NCBI RefSeq assembly: GCF_016801985.1
Contig: NZ_JAEVLS010000002.1
Span: 186,001-250,000, forward strand
Length of the DNA stretch: 64,000 bases
From: Steroidobacter gossypii
GTDB lineage: Bacteria; Pseudomonadota; Gammaproteobacteria; Steroidobacterales; Steroidobacteraceae
Direction of reading: 5' to 3'
Shown here one piece after another: positions 1-7,049 of the stretch (its first letter is position 1; each line of letters starts with the position of its first letter). The translations under genes were made by a program, and so were the position numbers. The notes under the pieces are model-generated. The model was given only the letters and a program-made list of their open reading frames with translations. It searched no databases and was not told where the DNA came from.

Positions 1-258
1 CGCGGCCCGTGCAGCCTCGATCAGGTTGCGGGAGGAGCAGCGAAAAAATTGAGTGACTTCAGGGTCGTGGTACGAAGCCGAGTTGGTGACATCCACCACC
101 ACCTCGGCGCCGGCGAGCGCTTCAGCGAGACCTTCACGGGTGAGCGTGTCGACGCCGGATCGCCGTGACGCCGGCACCACTTCGTGACCTCGGTGCCGCA
201 GGTTGCTCACCAGCTTCGCGCCCACCAGGCCACTGCCGCCAACCACCACGATTTTCAT
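1..258 (-). CDS. NAD(P)-binding SDR/NmrA-like oxidoreductase, N-terminal part only
   Basis: Only the first 86 residues are present; the gene runs off the left edge of the window. It starts at the complement ATG 256-258. The opening strand and glycine-rich turn (GGSGLVG, residues 7-13) are the dinucleotide-binding start of an atypical short-chain dehydrogenase. Residues around 50-62 (AGAEVVVDVTNSA) resemble the second nucleotide-binding region of NmrA-like proteins. A role as a flavin/NAD(P)-dependent reductase or nucleotide-sugar epimerase relative cannot be separated from this fragment. The gene is divergent from the metal-related operon at 379. Confidence 0.75.
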   Translation of the reverse strand, partial: MKIVVVGGSGLVGAKLVSNLRHRGHEVVPASRRSGVDTLTREGLAEALAGAEVVVDVTNSASYHDPEVTQFFRCSSRNLIEAARAA

Positions 259-337
259 GATCTGCCGCTCCGATCAGCTTCGTCGGAAGCATGGTCGGCG
301 ATGAGGGGGGCGTGCGCTTGAAGGGAACTAAGGCGAC

Positions 338-367
338 TTGGATGCGAACGACGTCATGCGCTACACT
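338..367 (+). promoter_or_regulatory. Candidate sigma-70 promoter for the metal operon
   Basis: A -35-like TTGGAT (338-343) lies 18 bp before a -10-like TACACT (362-367). Transcription would begin near 373-375, only a few bases before the ATG at 379. No Shine-Dalgarno sequence is visible before that ATG, so the transcript could be nearly leaderless. Both boxes are imperfect, so this is a weak prediction. Confidence 0.3.
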
Positions 368-378
368 GCAGTCGCCTT

Positions 379-699
379 ATGCGCCGGCACGTCTTCCATT
401 GGATGCTGTTCATCGCCTTGATACTGCAAGGCGTCGTCGCCGTGGGGGCGGGCATGCCGGCGGATCATGGACAAGAGCAGCACTGCGCCGGTCATGAGGT
501 CATGCAAAAGGACTGTGCCTGCTGTCCCGATGGAGCAATGGCCGGCATGAGCTGCACTGCTCAGTGCACCGTGTCGCAAGCTTTCCTGGTCGTCGCCACT
601 CCGGTTCGTCTCGCGAGCTACAGTACGAACTTTTCCTTCGTCCAGCCGGACTTCGCCGCTCTCAGCTACGCACCGTGGGTCCCCCCGCCGATCGCCTGA
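379..699 (+). CDS. Small exported Cys/His-rich protein, CopL/DUF2946-like
   Basis: The product has 106 residues. A hydrophobic N-terminal segment (about 8-24) acts as a signal peptide or membrane anchor. A short Cys/His/Met-rich stretch follows at about 29-65, with motifs such as CAGHEVMQKDCACC and MSCTAQC. This arrangement is typical of small periplasmic metal-responsive proteins encoded ahead of copper or mercury genes (CopL, DUF2946). The neighbours support this: an outer-membrane protein, an HMA metal-binding protein and a MerT-like transporter follow in the same direction. The metal is unknown. No clear ribosome-binding site precedes the ATG. Family assignment is by composition and context, not a firm match. 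Confidence 0.5.
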   Translation: MRRHVFHWMLFIALILQGVVAVGAGMPADHGQEQHCAGHEVMQKDCACCPDGAMAGMSCTAQCTVSQAFLVVATPVRLASYSTNFSFVQPDFAALSYAPWVPPPIA

Positions 700-761
700 T
701 TCCGAGCTCGTAACCATCGCGGCCCCAGGCCGCAGGCATCGTTACCTCTTGGAGTCATCCC

Positions 762-1424
762 ATGAAGCATCTTCCTGGGCGCCTCGCACTGTCGACGGCG
801 TTCCTGAGTTGCGCCACTTGCGTCAGTGCGGTGGCCAAACCTATCGCCTTCGCCGATGGCACCACCGTGATGTCGGAATACGGCGCCGGCACGATGACCG
901 AGTTCCAGGCGTTCTACGCGCCGACCTTTCGGTACTCGGTAGGCGGCGGCCATCTTGCGCTGAACAGCGAAGTCGACGACGACACCCGAGATATCACTTA
1001 TTTGCGTTTCAACTACCTGCCCAGGCGCTGGAACTTGGAATCGGCACAGGCCAACGTGTTCGTCTGGGGCGGACTCGGGCGAGCGCACATCGGCGAGACG
1101 GGCGATAACCAGTTCGCCTGGCATGCCGGCGGGCAGCTCGATTACGAAACTCGCCGTGTGTACGCCTCGCTCCGCACGGATTATCACGATGGCAGCGCCT
1201 TTAGTCACAGGATCGACACCTTGCAGTTGGGCGTCGCGCCGTACGCCCACGACTACGAAACGCTCGCGATCTGGTTCGTCGTCCAGGCTCGCGAATACAC
1301 CGGCGATCTGTTCAACGGCACCGAGTGGGCCGCTCTCCTGCGGCTCTTCAAAGGCAACGCATGGTTGGAAGCTGGCGCGACCCGCGAAGGCAAGCTGCAG
1401 GCCATGCTCATGATCAATTTCTAG
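762..1424 (+). CDS. Secreted, probably outer-membrane, protein of the metal operon
   Basis: The 220-residue protein has a cleavable signal peptide (about 1-25, ending ...VSAVAKP). The rest is rich in alternating aromatic/hydrophobic strands and ends in a phenylalanine (MLMINF), the usual C-terminal signature of outer-membrane beta-barrels. A GGAG box sits just before the ATG. It lies 11 bp upstream of the HMA gene in the same direction and is probably cotranscribed. A passive role in metal entry or efflux across the outer membrane is inferred from position only; no named family was recognised. Confidence 0.55.
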   Translation: MKHLPGRLALSTAFLSCATCVSAVAKPIAFADGTTVMSEYGAGTMTEFQAFYAPTFRYSVGGGHLALNSEVDDDTRDITYLRFNYLPRRWNLESAQANVFVWGGLGRAHIGETGDNQFAWHAGGQLDYETRRVYASLRTDYHDGSAFSHRIDTLQLGVAPYAHDYETLAIWFVVQAREYTGDLFNGTEWAALLRLFKGNAWLEAGATREGKLQAMLMINF

Positions 1425-1435
1425 GAAACATCGTT

Positions 1436-1759
1436 ATGAGAACCTCCAATTTCCTGCTGGCGTTCACGCTGCTCGCCACCGGCGCGGACGCTACTACTAT
1501 CGAGATGAAGGTGAATGGATTGGTGTGCAGCTTCTGCGCGCAAGGCATCGAGAAAACTTTGCGCAAGAACCCGGCCACGCAGGACGTGCTGGTGAGTCTC
1601 GAGAACAGGCTGGTGGCCATCGTCACCAAGGACGGAACCGATATCGCCGACGCTGACTTGCGCAAGGCGCTCACCGACGCCGGATACGACGTCAAGGCCA
1701 TCGAACGCACGCAGCGCTCCATGGACGAGTTGCGGTCGCGGTTGAAGCAGAGCCAATGA
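1436..1759 (+). CDS. Periplasmic heavy-metal-associated (HMA) domain protein, MerP-like
   Basis: The 107-residue product has an N-terminal signal peptide (about 1-19) and one HMA domain. Its metal site is C31-S-F-C34 in the sequence GLVCSFCAQG, the position of the GMxCxxC motif of MerP, CopZ and Atx1. The first-position Met is replaced (LVC), which is tolerated in the family. A charged tail of about 25 residues follows the fold. The ATG at 1436 is chosen because it precedes the signal peptide. Its stop overlaps the start of the MerT-like gene by 4 bp. The likely role is to bind a soft metal in the periplasm and pass it to that transporter. Confidence 0.8.
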   Translation: MRTSNFLLAFTLLATGADATTIEMKVNGLVCSFCAQGIEKTLRKNPATQDVLVSLENRLVAIVTKDGTDIADADLRKALTDAGYDVKAIERTQRSMDELRSRLKQSQ

Positions 1760-2133
1760 GGGTCACGCTGAAGCGAACCCTCGGTGCGTCAGTGGCCGCG
1801 CTGCTGGCGAGTTCGGCGACCCTGGTGTGCTGCGTATTGCCGGCATTGCTGGTATCGCTGGGGGCTGGCGCGGTGTTGGTCGGCCTGGTCTCGGCAGTGC
1901 CTCAGCTCGTCTGGCTCAGCGAACACAAGGGGCTGGTGTTTTCGGTGGCCGGCGGAGCGCTCCTGATCAGCGGCATCATGCTACGAGTCGCGGCGAGATT
2001 GCCGTGCCCGTCGGAGCCTGCGGCTGCGAGCGCTTGCATGAAATTGCGGCGGGCGAGCGGCGTGCTGTTCTGGACGGCGGCAGCCGCCTATGCCGTCGGC
2101 GCGACCTTTGTCTGGCTCTCGATGTCGAGTTAA
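1756..2133 (+). CDS. MerT-like inner-membrane metal transport protein
   Basis: The 125-residue protein has three hydrophobic segments (about 10-45, 56-78 and 100-122). A vicinal cysteine pair, C25-C26 (TLVCCVLPA), lies in the first helix. A second pair, C84 and C94, lies in the loop before the third helix. This is the cysteine layout of MerT mercuric transporters, in which the first pair takes the metal from MerP and the loop pair releases it inside. The ATG overlaps the HMA stop (ATGA), so translation is coupled. No merA reductase or merR is found nearby, so the metal may not be mercury. The operon ends at the terminator 2151-2179. Confidence 0.7.
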   Translation: MRVTLKRTLGASVAALLASSATLVCCVLPALLVSLGAGAVLVGLVSAVPQLVWLSEHKGLVFSVAGGALLISGIMLRVAARLPCPSEPAAASACMKLRRASGVLFWTAAAAYAVGATFVWLSMSS

Positions 2134-2150
2134 CAGTCGGTGCGGCAAAT

Positions 2151-2179
2151 AAAAAGGCGTCTCGATGAGACGCCTTTTT
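2151..2179 (+). terminator. Strong bidirectional intrinsic terminator
   Basis: A perfect 13-bp stem (2151-2163 with 2167-2179) encloses a 3-nt GAT loop. The arms begin and end with A5/T5 runs, so the structure can terminate transcription in either direction. It lies 17 bp after the MerT-like gene and closes the metal operon. Confidence 0.9.
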
Positions 2180-2295
2180 GCGATCGGAAACCGAGTCCCC
2201 CTCGCCGTGCTGAGAATATACCGCAGGAGGGATCTTGCTGGAAGGCCCCGGCGCTGGGGCAGCATCGCCGGCCTCGTCGTCAAGGGAGCGGTGCC

Positions 2296-3507
2296 ATGCG
2301 TGTGTTGTTGACCACTTTCGGATCCCGTGGAGATGTTCAGCCAGTGCTCGCGCTTGCGGTCGCTTTGCGCAGGTTGGGGACGGATGCACGGGTGTGTGCA
2401 CCTCCGGATGAGGAGTTCAAAGCGCTGTTCGCCAACGCCGGCGTGCCGTTGCTGCCGGCGTTCACGTCCGTGCGTCAGTGGCTCGCGGAAATCATGCCGA
2501 AGCGCGCGACGATCTCGCTGCCCAAACTCGCCGCGCAGGTCATGGCTGCGCAGTACCAAGCGATCGATGCGGCGGCAGAGGGCTGCGAGATGATGGTGGC
2601 CACCGGCCTGTTTTCTTCAGTGGCCGCCGCACGATCGGTCGCGGAGAAGCGAGGCATGCGATATGCGCTGGCTGCGTTTTGCCCGATTTTTTTGCCTTCG
2701 CCCCATCAGAGACCTCACGAATATCCGAACCATCCTCATCCGCCTGGCGTGACCGACAACCACGCGCTGTGGGAGCGAGATGTGCAGGTGATGAATGAGG
2801 TGTTCGGTGAGGGGCTGCATCCTTTGCGCGACTCTGTCGGCTTGCCGAAGCTCGATAACATACGCGACCACTGTTACACCGATCGGCCGATGCTTGCCGC
2901 GGATCCGGTGATTGCGCCGTGGAAGCGACCGGCACCGCTCGAGGTCGTGCAGACTGGTGCCTGGATCTGGCCCGATGAGCGGCCGCTGCCCGATGATCTA
3001 ATGAGCTTTCTCGATGCGGGTACGCCGCCGGTCTACATAGGTTTCGGTAGCCTGCCTGCGCCAAAAGATTTCGCGCGAATGGCAGTCGAGGTCGTGCGAG
3101 CGCACGGTCGCCGCGTTCTCATCTCGCGCGGTTGGGCGGATCTGGCTCTCGTGGATGATCGTGAAGACTGTTTCATCATCGGTGAGATCAACCAGCAGGC
3201 GTTGTTCCCTCGCGTAGCTGCGGTCGTCCATCACGGCGGCGCCGGCACAACGACCGCCGCCGCTCGGGCGGGCGCGCCGCAGGTGGTCGTGCCGCAGCTC
3301 ATGGATCAGCCGTACTGGGCCAGCCGGGTGTGGGACTTGGGCATCGGCGCCGCCCATGACGGCCCGATGCCGACAGCGGAATCGTTTTCCGCCGCGCTCG
3401 AATGCGCACTGACCGAGGGCACTCGTGTGCGGGCGCTCGCAGTCGCTGACACCATCATCGACGATGGCGCGATGCGGGCGGCGAAGCTGTTGCTTGAAAC
3501 CGCATAG
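2296..3507 (+). CDS. UDP-dependent glycosyltransferase, family GT1
   Basis: The 403-residue protein starts with the GT1 acceptor-domain signature (TTFGSRGDVQPVLALA) of bacterial macrolide/sterol glucosyltransferases and rhamnosyltransferases. The C-terminal nucleotide-sugar domain carries HHGGAGT at residues 312-318 followed by PQLMDQPYWA, the donor-binding motif. It has no signal peptide and should act in the cytoplasm on a lipid or small hydrophobic acceptor. The ATG at 2296 is preferred over an in-frame upstream start because the family homology begins there and a GGGAG box precedes it. Donor and acceptor cannot be read from sequence. Confidence 0.85.
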   Translation: MRVLLTTFGSRGDVQPVLALAVALRRLGTDARVCAPPDEEFKALFANAGVPLLPAFTSVRQWLAEIMPKRATISLPKLAAQVMAAQYQAIDAAAEGCEMMVATGLFSSVAAARSVAEKRGMRYALAAFCPIFLPSPHQRPHEYPNHPHPPGVTDNHALWERDVQVMNEVFGEGLHPLRDSVGLPKLDNIRDHCYTDRPMLAADPVIAPWKRPAPLEVVQTGAWIWPDERPLPDDLMSFLDAGTPPVYIGFGSLPAPKDFARMAVEVVRAHGRRVLISRGWADLALVDDREDCFIIGEINQQALFPRVAAVVHHGGAGTTTAAARAGAPQVVVPQLMDQPYWASRVWDLGIGAAHDGPMPTAESFSAALECALTEGTRVRALAVADTIIDDGAMRAAKLLLETA

Positions 3508-3568
3508 CTAGCGGGTGGCGGACAAGGTGTATGCTTCCGGCCTGCTCCAAGCGAGCCGGAGGCATCCC

Positions 3569-4153
3569 ATGGCGATGTTTCATCGAGGCAACCGAGATCT
3601 GCAGCAGCATTTCGGTTCGACCGCGCTGGCCGATCGGTTGGTCGAGTGTCTGCGTCGCTCCGCATTCACCGACGAGGACGGGCAGTTCATTCAGTCGCTG
3701 GATTTTTTCTTCGTCGCCACCGCCTCGCCGGACGGACATCCGGATTGTTCCTTCAAGGGCGGGGCGCCGGGCTTCGTGCGCGTGGTGCAACCCGATCTGC
3801 TGGTCTGGCCGGACTACGACGGCAATGGCATGTTCAAAACCCTTGGGAACATCGGCCTCAATCCATTCGTGGGGCTGTTGTTCATTCGGATGGGAGACGC
3901 GTCCAAGCGATTGCGCGTCAACGGGCGCGCAGAGGTCGCGTTCGAAGATCCGCTGATGGAGCAGTTCGTAGGGGCGCAGGCGTTGGTGCGGGTCACGCCG
4001 ATCGACATCTTTCCCAATTGCCCGCGTTACATTCCGGACCTGGCGGCGGGAAAGCCTTCTCCCTATGTTCCCCGCGCCGATCAGCCGCCGCTGGAACCAG
4101 GCTGGAAATCGAACCCAGCCTGGAAAGAGGTGGTGCCGCCGAGAAAGGCCTGA
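3569..4153 (+). CDS. Pyridoxamine 5'-phosphate oxidase-like FMN-binding protein
   Basis: The 194-residue protein has a PNPOx-like split barrel: FFFVATASPDGHPDCSFKGG (about 48-67) is the first strand pair of the flavin-binding fold. Later, GLNPFVGLLFI and RLRVNGRAEV match the core strands of the general-stress/PNPOx-like families rather than true PdxH. The ATG at 3569 has a GGAGG box 6 nt upstream. An in-frame GTG at 3515 is less likely. It probably binds FMN, F420 or haem; the substrate is unknown. It converges with the methyltransferase gene, with 4 bp between stops. Confidence 0.75.
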   Translation: MAMFHRGNRDLQQHFGSTALADRLVECLRRSAFTDEDGQFIQSLDFFFVATASPDGHPDCSFKGGAPGFVRVVQPDLLVWPDYDGNGMFKTLGNIGLNPFVGLLFIRMGDASKRLRVNGRAEVAFEDPLMEQFVGAQALVRVTPIDIFPNCPRYIPDLAAGKPSPYVPRADQPPLEPGWKSNPAWKEVVPPRKA

Positions 4154-4157
4154 GCGC

Positions 4158-5234
4158 TCAGGCCGGGCGGCAAACAAACATCGTGTGGCTGTTGGAGAAC
4201 CGCTCCAGCTTGCGCTCGAGCTGAAGTCCGGCGCGCTTCACGCAGCCACGCATGTCGTCGGCGCGATACATCTTGCTGTTGCCGTTGGCGAGACAAGCGA
4301 AATACAAGGACGTCATCGCGATCACGAAACGCGCGGCCGCGTGCTCCTGGTTGTCCCAATACGTTTCGATGATATAGATGCGACCATTCGGCGCCAGGGC
4401 GCGTCGCGCGCGCTCCAGAATCGAAACGATCTCGTCTTCGCCGAAACAATCCAGGAACTGGCTCATCCAGATGGCGTCTTGATCCGGCGGGAACTCGGCC
4501 GACGCGTCCAGGAAGTCGATGGGGTGGTAGATCGCGCGCGCCGAATGTCCCTTGGCCGCGATGTCCTGCCGCGCCAGCTCGAGCTGTCCGGGGAAATCCA
4601 GCAATGTGACGTTCACCTGCGCATCGTGCTCCAGGCAGGCGAGCGCGAATTTGCCAGTGTTGGCGCCGACGTCGAGCAGTCGCTTGGGCTTGTCCGCGAA
4701 CACCAGCGGCAGCGCCACCGGGAACATCGGATCCGAGTAGTAGTGGTCGAACGCGAGCCAGCTTTGCTGGGTCTTCGGGGGCAATTGGGTGAGGCCTTCG
4801 TAGATCGTGTTCCACGATCCCAGCTCACGCAGCCCCGTGGGCTTGCCGGTGGTGACCGTCTCTTGAAGACGCGCCATGCCGCGATAACAAACGTCCGCGG
4901 TGAAATCCATGTTGACTCGGGTCATCGGATCTCGAAGCACCAGCATGCCAAGCTGTCGAATGCGGAAGCGCTCGCCTTCCAGCGCGATCAGGTCGCACAC
5001 GACGCCGGACTCGAGCAGCACCTTCACCCCGTAGATCGGCAGTCCTGCGAGCTCCGCGATGCGTTCGGCTGTGAGCGCTTCCTGTCTGCGATCGGCGAGG
5101 ATGGCCAGGATGCCCAGGTCTCTCAAGGCCAGCGCGGCATGAAACGATAGCGGTGCGAAAGCGAGTTTCTGGGCGTCAATGATGGCTTCGTAGAGCGGTT
5201 TCTCGCGGCCCGGTGTTTCCGTCAAGTCGATCAC
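4158..5234 (-). CDS. SAM-dependent O-methyltransferase-like protein
   Basis: The 358-residue protein has the layout of plant/bacterial small-molecule O-methyltransferases. An N-terminal winged-helix dimerisation region (about 25-110) contains TAERIAELAGLP and a strand RFRIRQLGMLVLRD. It is followed by a Rossmann methyltransferase domain. SAM motif I is LLDVGANTGKFALACLEHD at about 187-205. The acidic residue after strand 2 is in TLLDFPGQLELA. The substrate is unknown. It is transcribed away from the GFA/hydrolase pair and converges on the PNPOx-like gene. Confidence 0.75.
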   Translation of the reverse strand: MIDLTETPGREKPLYEAIIDAQKLAFAPLSFHAALALRDLGILAILADRRQEALTAERIAELAGLPIYGVKVLLESGVVCDLIALEGERFRIRQLGMLVLRDPMTRVNMDFTADVCYRGMARLQETVTTGKPTGLRELGSWNTIYEGLTQLPPKTQQSWLAFDHYYSDPMFPVALPLVFADKPKRLLDVGANTGKFALACLEHDAQVNVTLLDFPGQLELARQDIAAKGHSARAIYHPIDFLDASAEFPPDQDAIWMSQFLDCFGEDEIVSILERARRALAPNGRIYIIETYWDNQEHAAARFVIAMTSLYFACLANGNSKMYRADDMRGCVKRAGLQLERKLERFSNSHTMFVCRPA

Positions 5235-5272
5235 CCGAATGCATGAGGCAATGTGCGGGCATTATCCACGAA

Positions 5273-5662
5273 TCAGAACCAATAGTCCGCGACACACCGC
5301 CCATCTCGCGGCAGGTCCTCGAAGGTGTCCAGGCCGTCGAAGTGATCGATGGCGATCCCGGCCACCGCCTCCGGCTCCGCCAGCCGCAGATTCACCGCGA
5401 TTCTCCGCCGCCCAGCCTCATCTTGTTTCAGCGCTCGCCAATGCGTCACGCAGCCGCAGGTGGGGCAGAAATTGAAGCTCAGCGCCTTGCCTCTGATATA
5501 TGCCTGCGTCGACCCCGAAACGGTGATTCCTTCGCCTTCATAGTCGTACGCCCACAGCACGCCATAGCGACGGCAAGCCGTGCAATTGCATGCCGTGGCC
5601 CCATCCGGCACGCCCTCGAACCGCCACTGAACGGCGCCGCACAGACACGCACCCTGAATCAT
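5273..5662 (-). CDS. GFA-family zinc-binding protein
   Basis: The 129-residue protein carries the cysteine set of the GFA (glutathione-dependent formaldehyde-activating enzyme-like) family: C6/C8 (GACLCGA), C25/C27/C30 (CNCTAC) and C66/C69/C71 (FCPTCGC). These cysteines bind two zinc ions in a beta-tent fold. Enzyme activity is doubtful for most family members. The ATG (complement 5660-5662) overlaps the stop of the upstream alpha/beta hydrolase as ATGA, so the two are cotranscribed and may fall under the BlaI-type operator at 6614-6658. Confidence 0.85.
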   Translation of the reverse strand: MIQGACLCGAVQWRFEGVPDGATACNCTACRRYGVLWAYDYEGEGITVSGSTQAYIRGKALSFNFCPTCGCVTHWRALKQDEAGRRRIAVNLRLAEPEAVAGIAIDHFDGLDTFEDLPRDGRCVADYWF

Positions 5663-6561
5663 TGCTTGTCGCCTTCCCGTGACTGTTCGATGAGACTCAT
5701 GATTGCATCGAGCACGAGCTGTGGCTCGTCCAGCTGAATATTGTGACCGGCCTTCCGGGCAACAATGTGCTTGCTGTTCATGGAAACGCCGGCGAGTTCC
5801 CGTTGCAGCTGCTGATGCACGGACTCGATCGCGATCTGCCAATCCCGGGGCAGGGGCATTTTATCGTCGGGAGATTGTGGCGCGCGCGTGAGCACGACCA
5901 ATGGAAGCGTTCCGATGCTCATGCCGCCTTCGAACCGAGCGCTGTTTTTCGCGAAGTCGAACCATTCTCCACCCATGCCAGTTCTGTCAGGCCCTTCACG
6001 AAACGCCCGCATCAAGTCCGATTCGTCGTCGCCTCGCGCTGGGAGCACGGCATTGGTCCGCGCCAGTTGTTGTGGATGCGATGAGTCCACCAGCAACAGC
6101 CCGACGACCTCGGCGCGATATTGAGTGGCAAAGGCGAGGGCGTTCATGCCGCCCAGCGACTGACCTGCCAGCACGTACGGAGCAGCGATCTTTTCTTGGG
6201 CGAGCAGCGCGTGCAACTCGGCTGCAATATCAAAACTGGTGCGTGCACGCTCAGCCTTGCTGCTGCGGCCCAGCCCGACGCGGTCGTAAACGCAAATCCG
6301 TGTCGCCGCCGCAATCTTTGGCGCCAGCGCGGCCCAGCCTACAGCTCGCTTCCAGGAAAAAACCGTTTCGAGCGAAATGCCGCCGCCTTGCTCGACGATC
6401 ACCGTCGGGCTGCCGGCGCCCTGGCACATATAACGAATCGTTTCGCCGCCAACCGCGGCATCCCGAAATCCCACGGTAGGGGAGGGTGCCGGAATGCTGG
6501 CGACCTGCGCCTGGGCCGAGGACCAGATGCACAGAAGGATGATGCTGGTGAGCAAACGCAT
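5659..6561 (-). CDS. Secreted alpha/beta hydrolase
   Basis: The 300-residue protein has an N-terminal signal peptide (about 1-19, ending SSAQAQ). The alpha/beta-hydrolase core has nucleophile elbow GQSLGG with Ser135, an oxyanion region after TVIVEQGGG, an acid region near PLVVLTRAP, and a catalytic His in ARKAGHNIQLDEP near the C terminus. It acts in the periplasm or outside the cell on an unknown ester, amide or lactone. It is divergent from the BlaI-like repressor. The intervening 110 bp hold two operator copies, so this hydrolase is probably an output of that sensor pair. Confidence 0.8.
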   Translation of the reverse strand: MRLLTSIILLCIWSSAQAQVASIPAPSPTVGFRDAAVGGETIRYMCQGAGSPTVIVEQGGGISLETVFSWKRAVGWAALAPKIAAATRICVYDRVGLGRSSKAERARTSFDIAAELHALLAQEKIAAPYVLAGQSLGGMNALAFATQYRAEVVGLLLVDSSHPQQLARTNAVLPARGDDESDLMRAFREGPDRTGMGGEWFDFAKNSARFEGGMSIGTLPLVVLTRAPQSPDDKMPLPRDWQIAIESVHQQLQRELAGVSMNSKHIVARKAGHNIQLDEPQLVLDAIMSLIEQSREGDKQ

Positions 6562-6613
6562 GGCGCCGAAGTCCGTTTACCTGTCGAGCTCACTTTACCC
6601 GATCCGAGGCGTT

Positions 6614-6658
6614 ACTACTATACACATAGTATTTATCGTGTACTATGTGCTTAGTAGT
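6614..6658. promoter_or_regulatory. Double BlaI/MecI-type operator
   Basis: Two copies of the dyad TACTA-N6-TAGTA lie at 6616-6631 and 6641-6656, with centres 25 bp apart. The copies also form a larger inverted repeat (6614-6631 against 6641-6658, 16 of 18 positions matching). MecI/BlaI/CopY repressors bind such TACTA/TAGTA dyads. TACTAT within each copy also resembles a -10 box, so bound repressor would block transcription. The site lies between the divergent hydrolase (ATG 6561) and the BlaI-like gene (ATG 6672), and so probably controls both. Confidence 0.75.
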
Positions 6659-6671
6659 CAGTCGAGGCGGT

Positions 6672-7049
6672 ATGAAGATTTCGCTTGGCAGCAGGGAGAG
6701 TGAGGTAATGGACGTGCTTTGGCGGCGCGGGCCGTCGACCGTCAACGAAGTCTTGAGCGGCTTGCGCGCCAAGCTTGCGTATACGACGGTGCTCACGATT
6801 CTGCAGAATCTCGAATCGAAGAAGTGCGTGCGACATTCTGTCGAAGGCCGCGCGCATCGTTACGAGGCGATTGTGGACCAGGCGGCTCTGCGGCGAACAG
6901 CAGTGCGGCAGCTCACCAAGAGGTTGTTCCGCGGATCGGCTGATCTACTGCTCGCTCAGCTGGTCGACGATCACAAGCTGTCGAAAGATCAGCTGCAGCG
7001 CATTCAAGCGATCCTGAACGAAAACGCGGACTCGAAAAGGAAGACCTAA
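6672..7049 (+). CDS. BlaI/MecI/CopY-family transcriptional repressor
   Basis: The 125-residue protein has the winged-helix fold of BlaI/MecI: LGSRESEVMDVLWRRG (first helix), TVNEVLSGL, and the recognition region LAYTTVLTILQNLESK (about 37-52). A C-terminal dimerisation/cleavage helix follows. Start 6672 is chosen because the upstream in-frame ATG at 6645 lies inside the operator and a GAGGCGG box precedes 6672. The next gene is an M56 metallopeptidase starting 1 bp after its stop, giving the classic repressor-sensor pair. It probably autoregulates through the 6614-6658 operator. Confidence 0.9.
   Translation: MKISLGSRESEVMDVLWRRGPSTVNEVLSGLRAKLAYTTVLTILQNLESKKCVRHSVEGRAHRYEAIVDQAALRRTAVRQLTKRLFRGSADLLLAQLVDDHKLSKDQLQRIQAILNENADSKRKT

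Noticed and set aside
3536-3560. Hairpin TCCGGC/GCCGGA overlapping the ribosome-binding site of the PNPOx-like gene
   Set aside because: Six base pairs with a 13-nt loop is too weak to call a translational switch.
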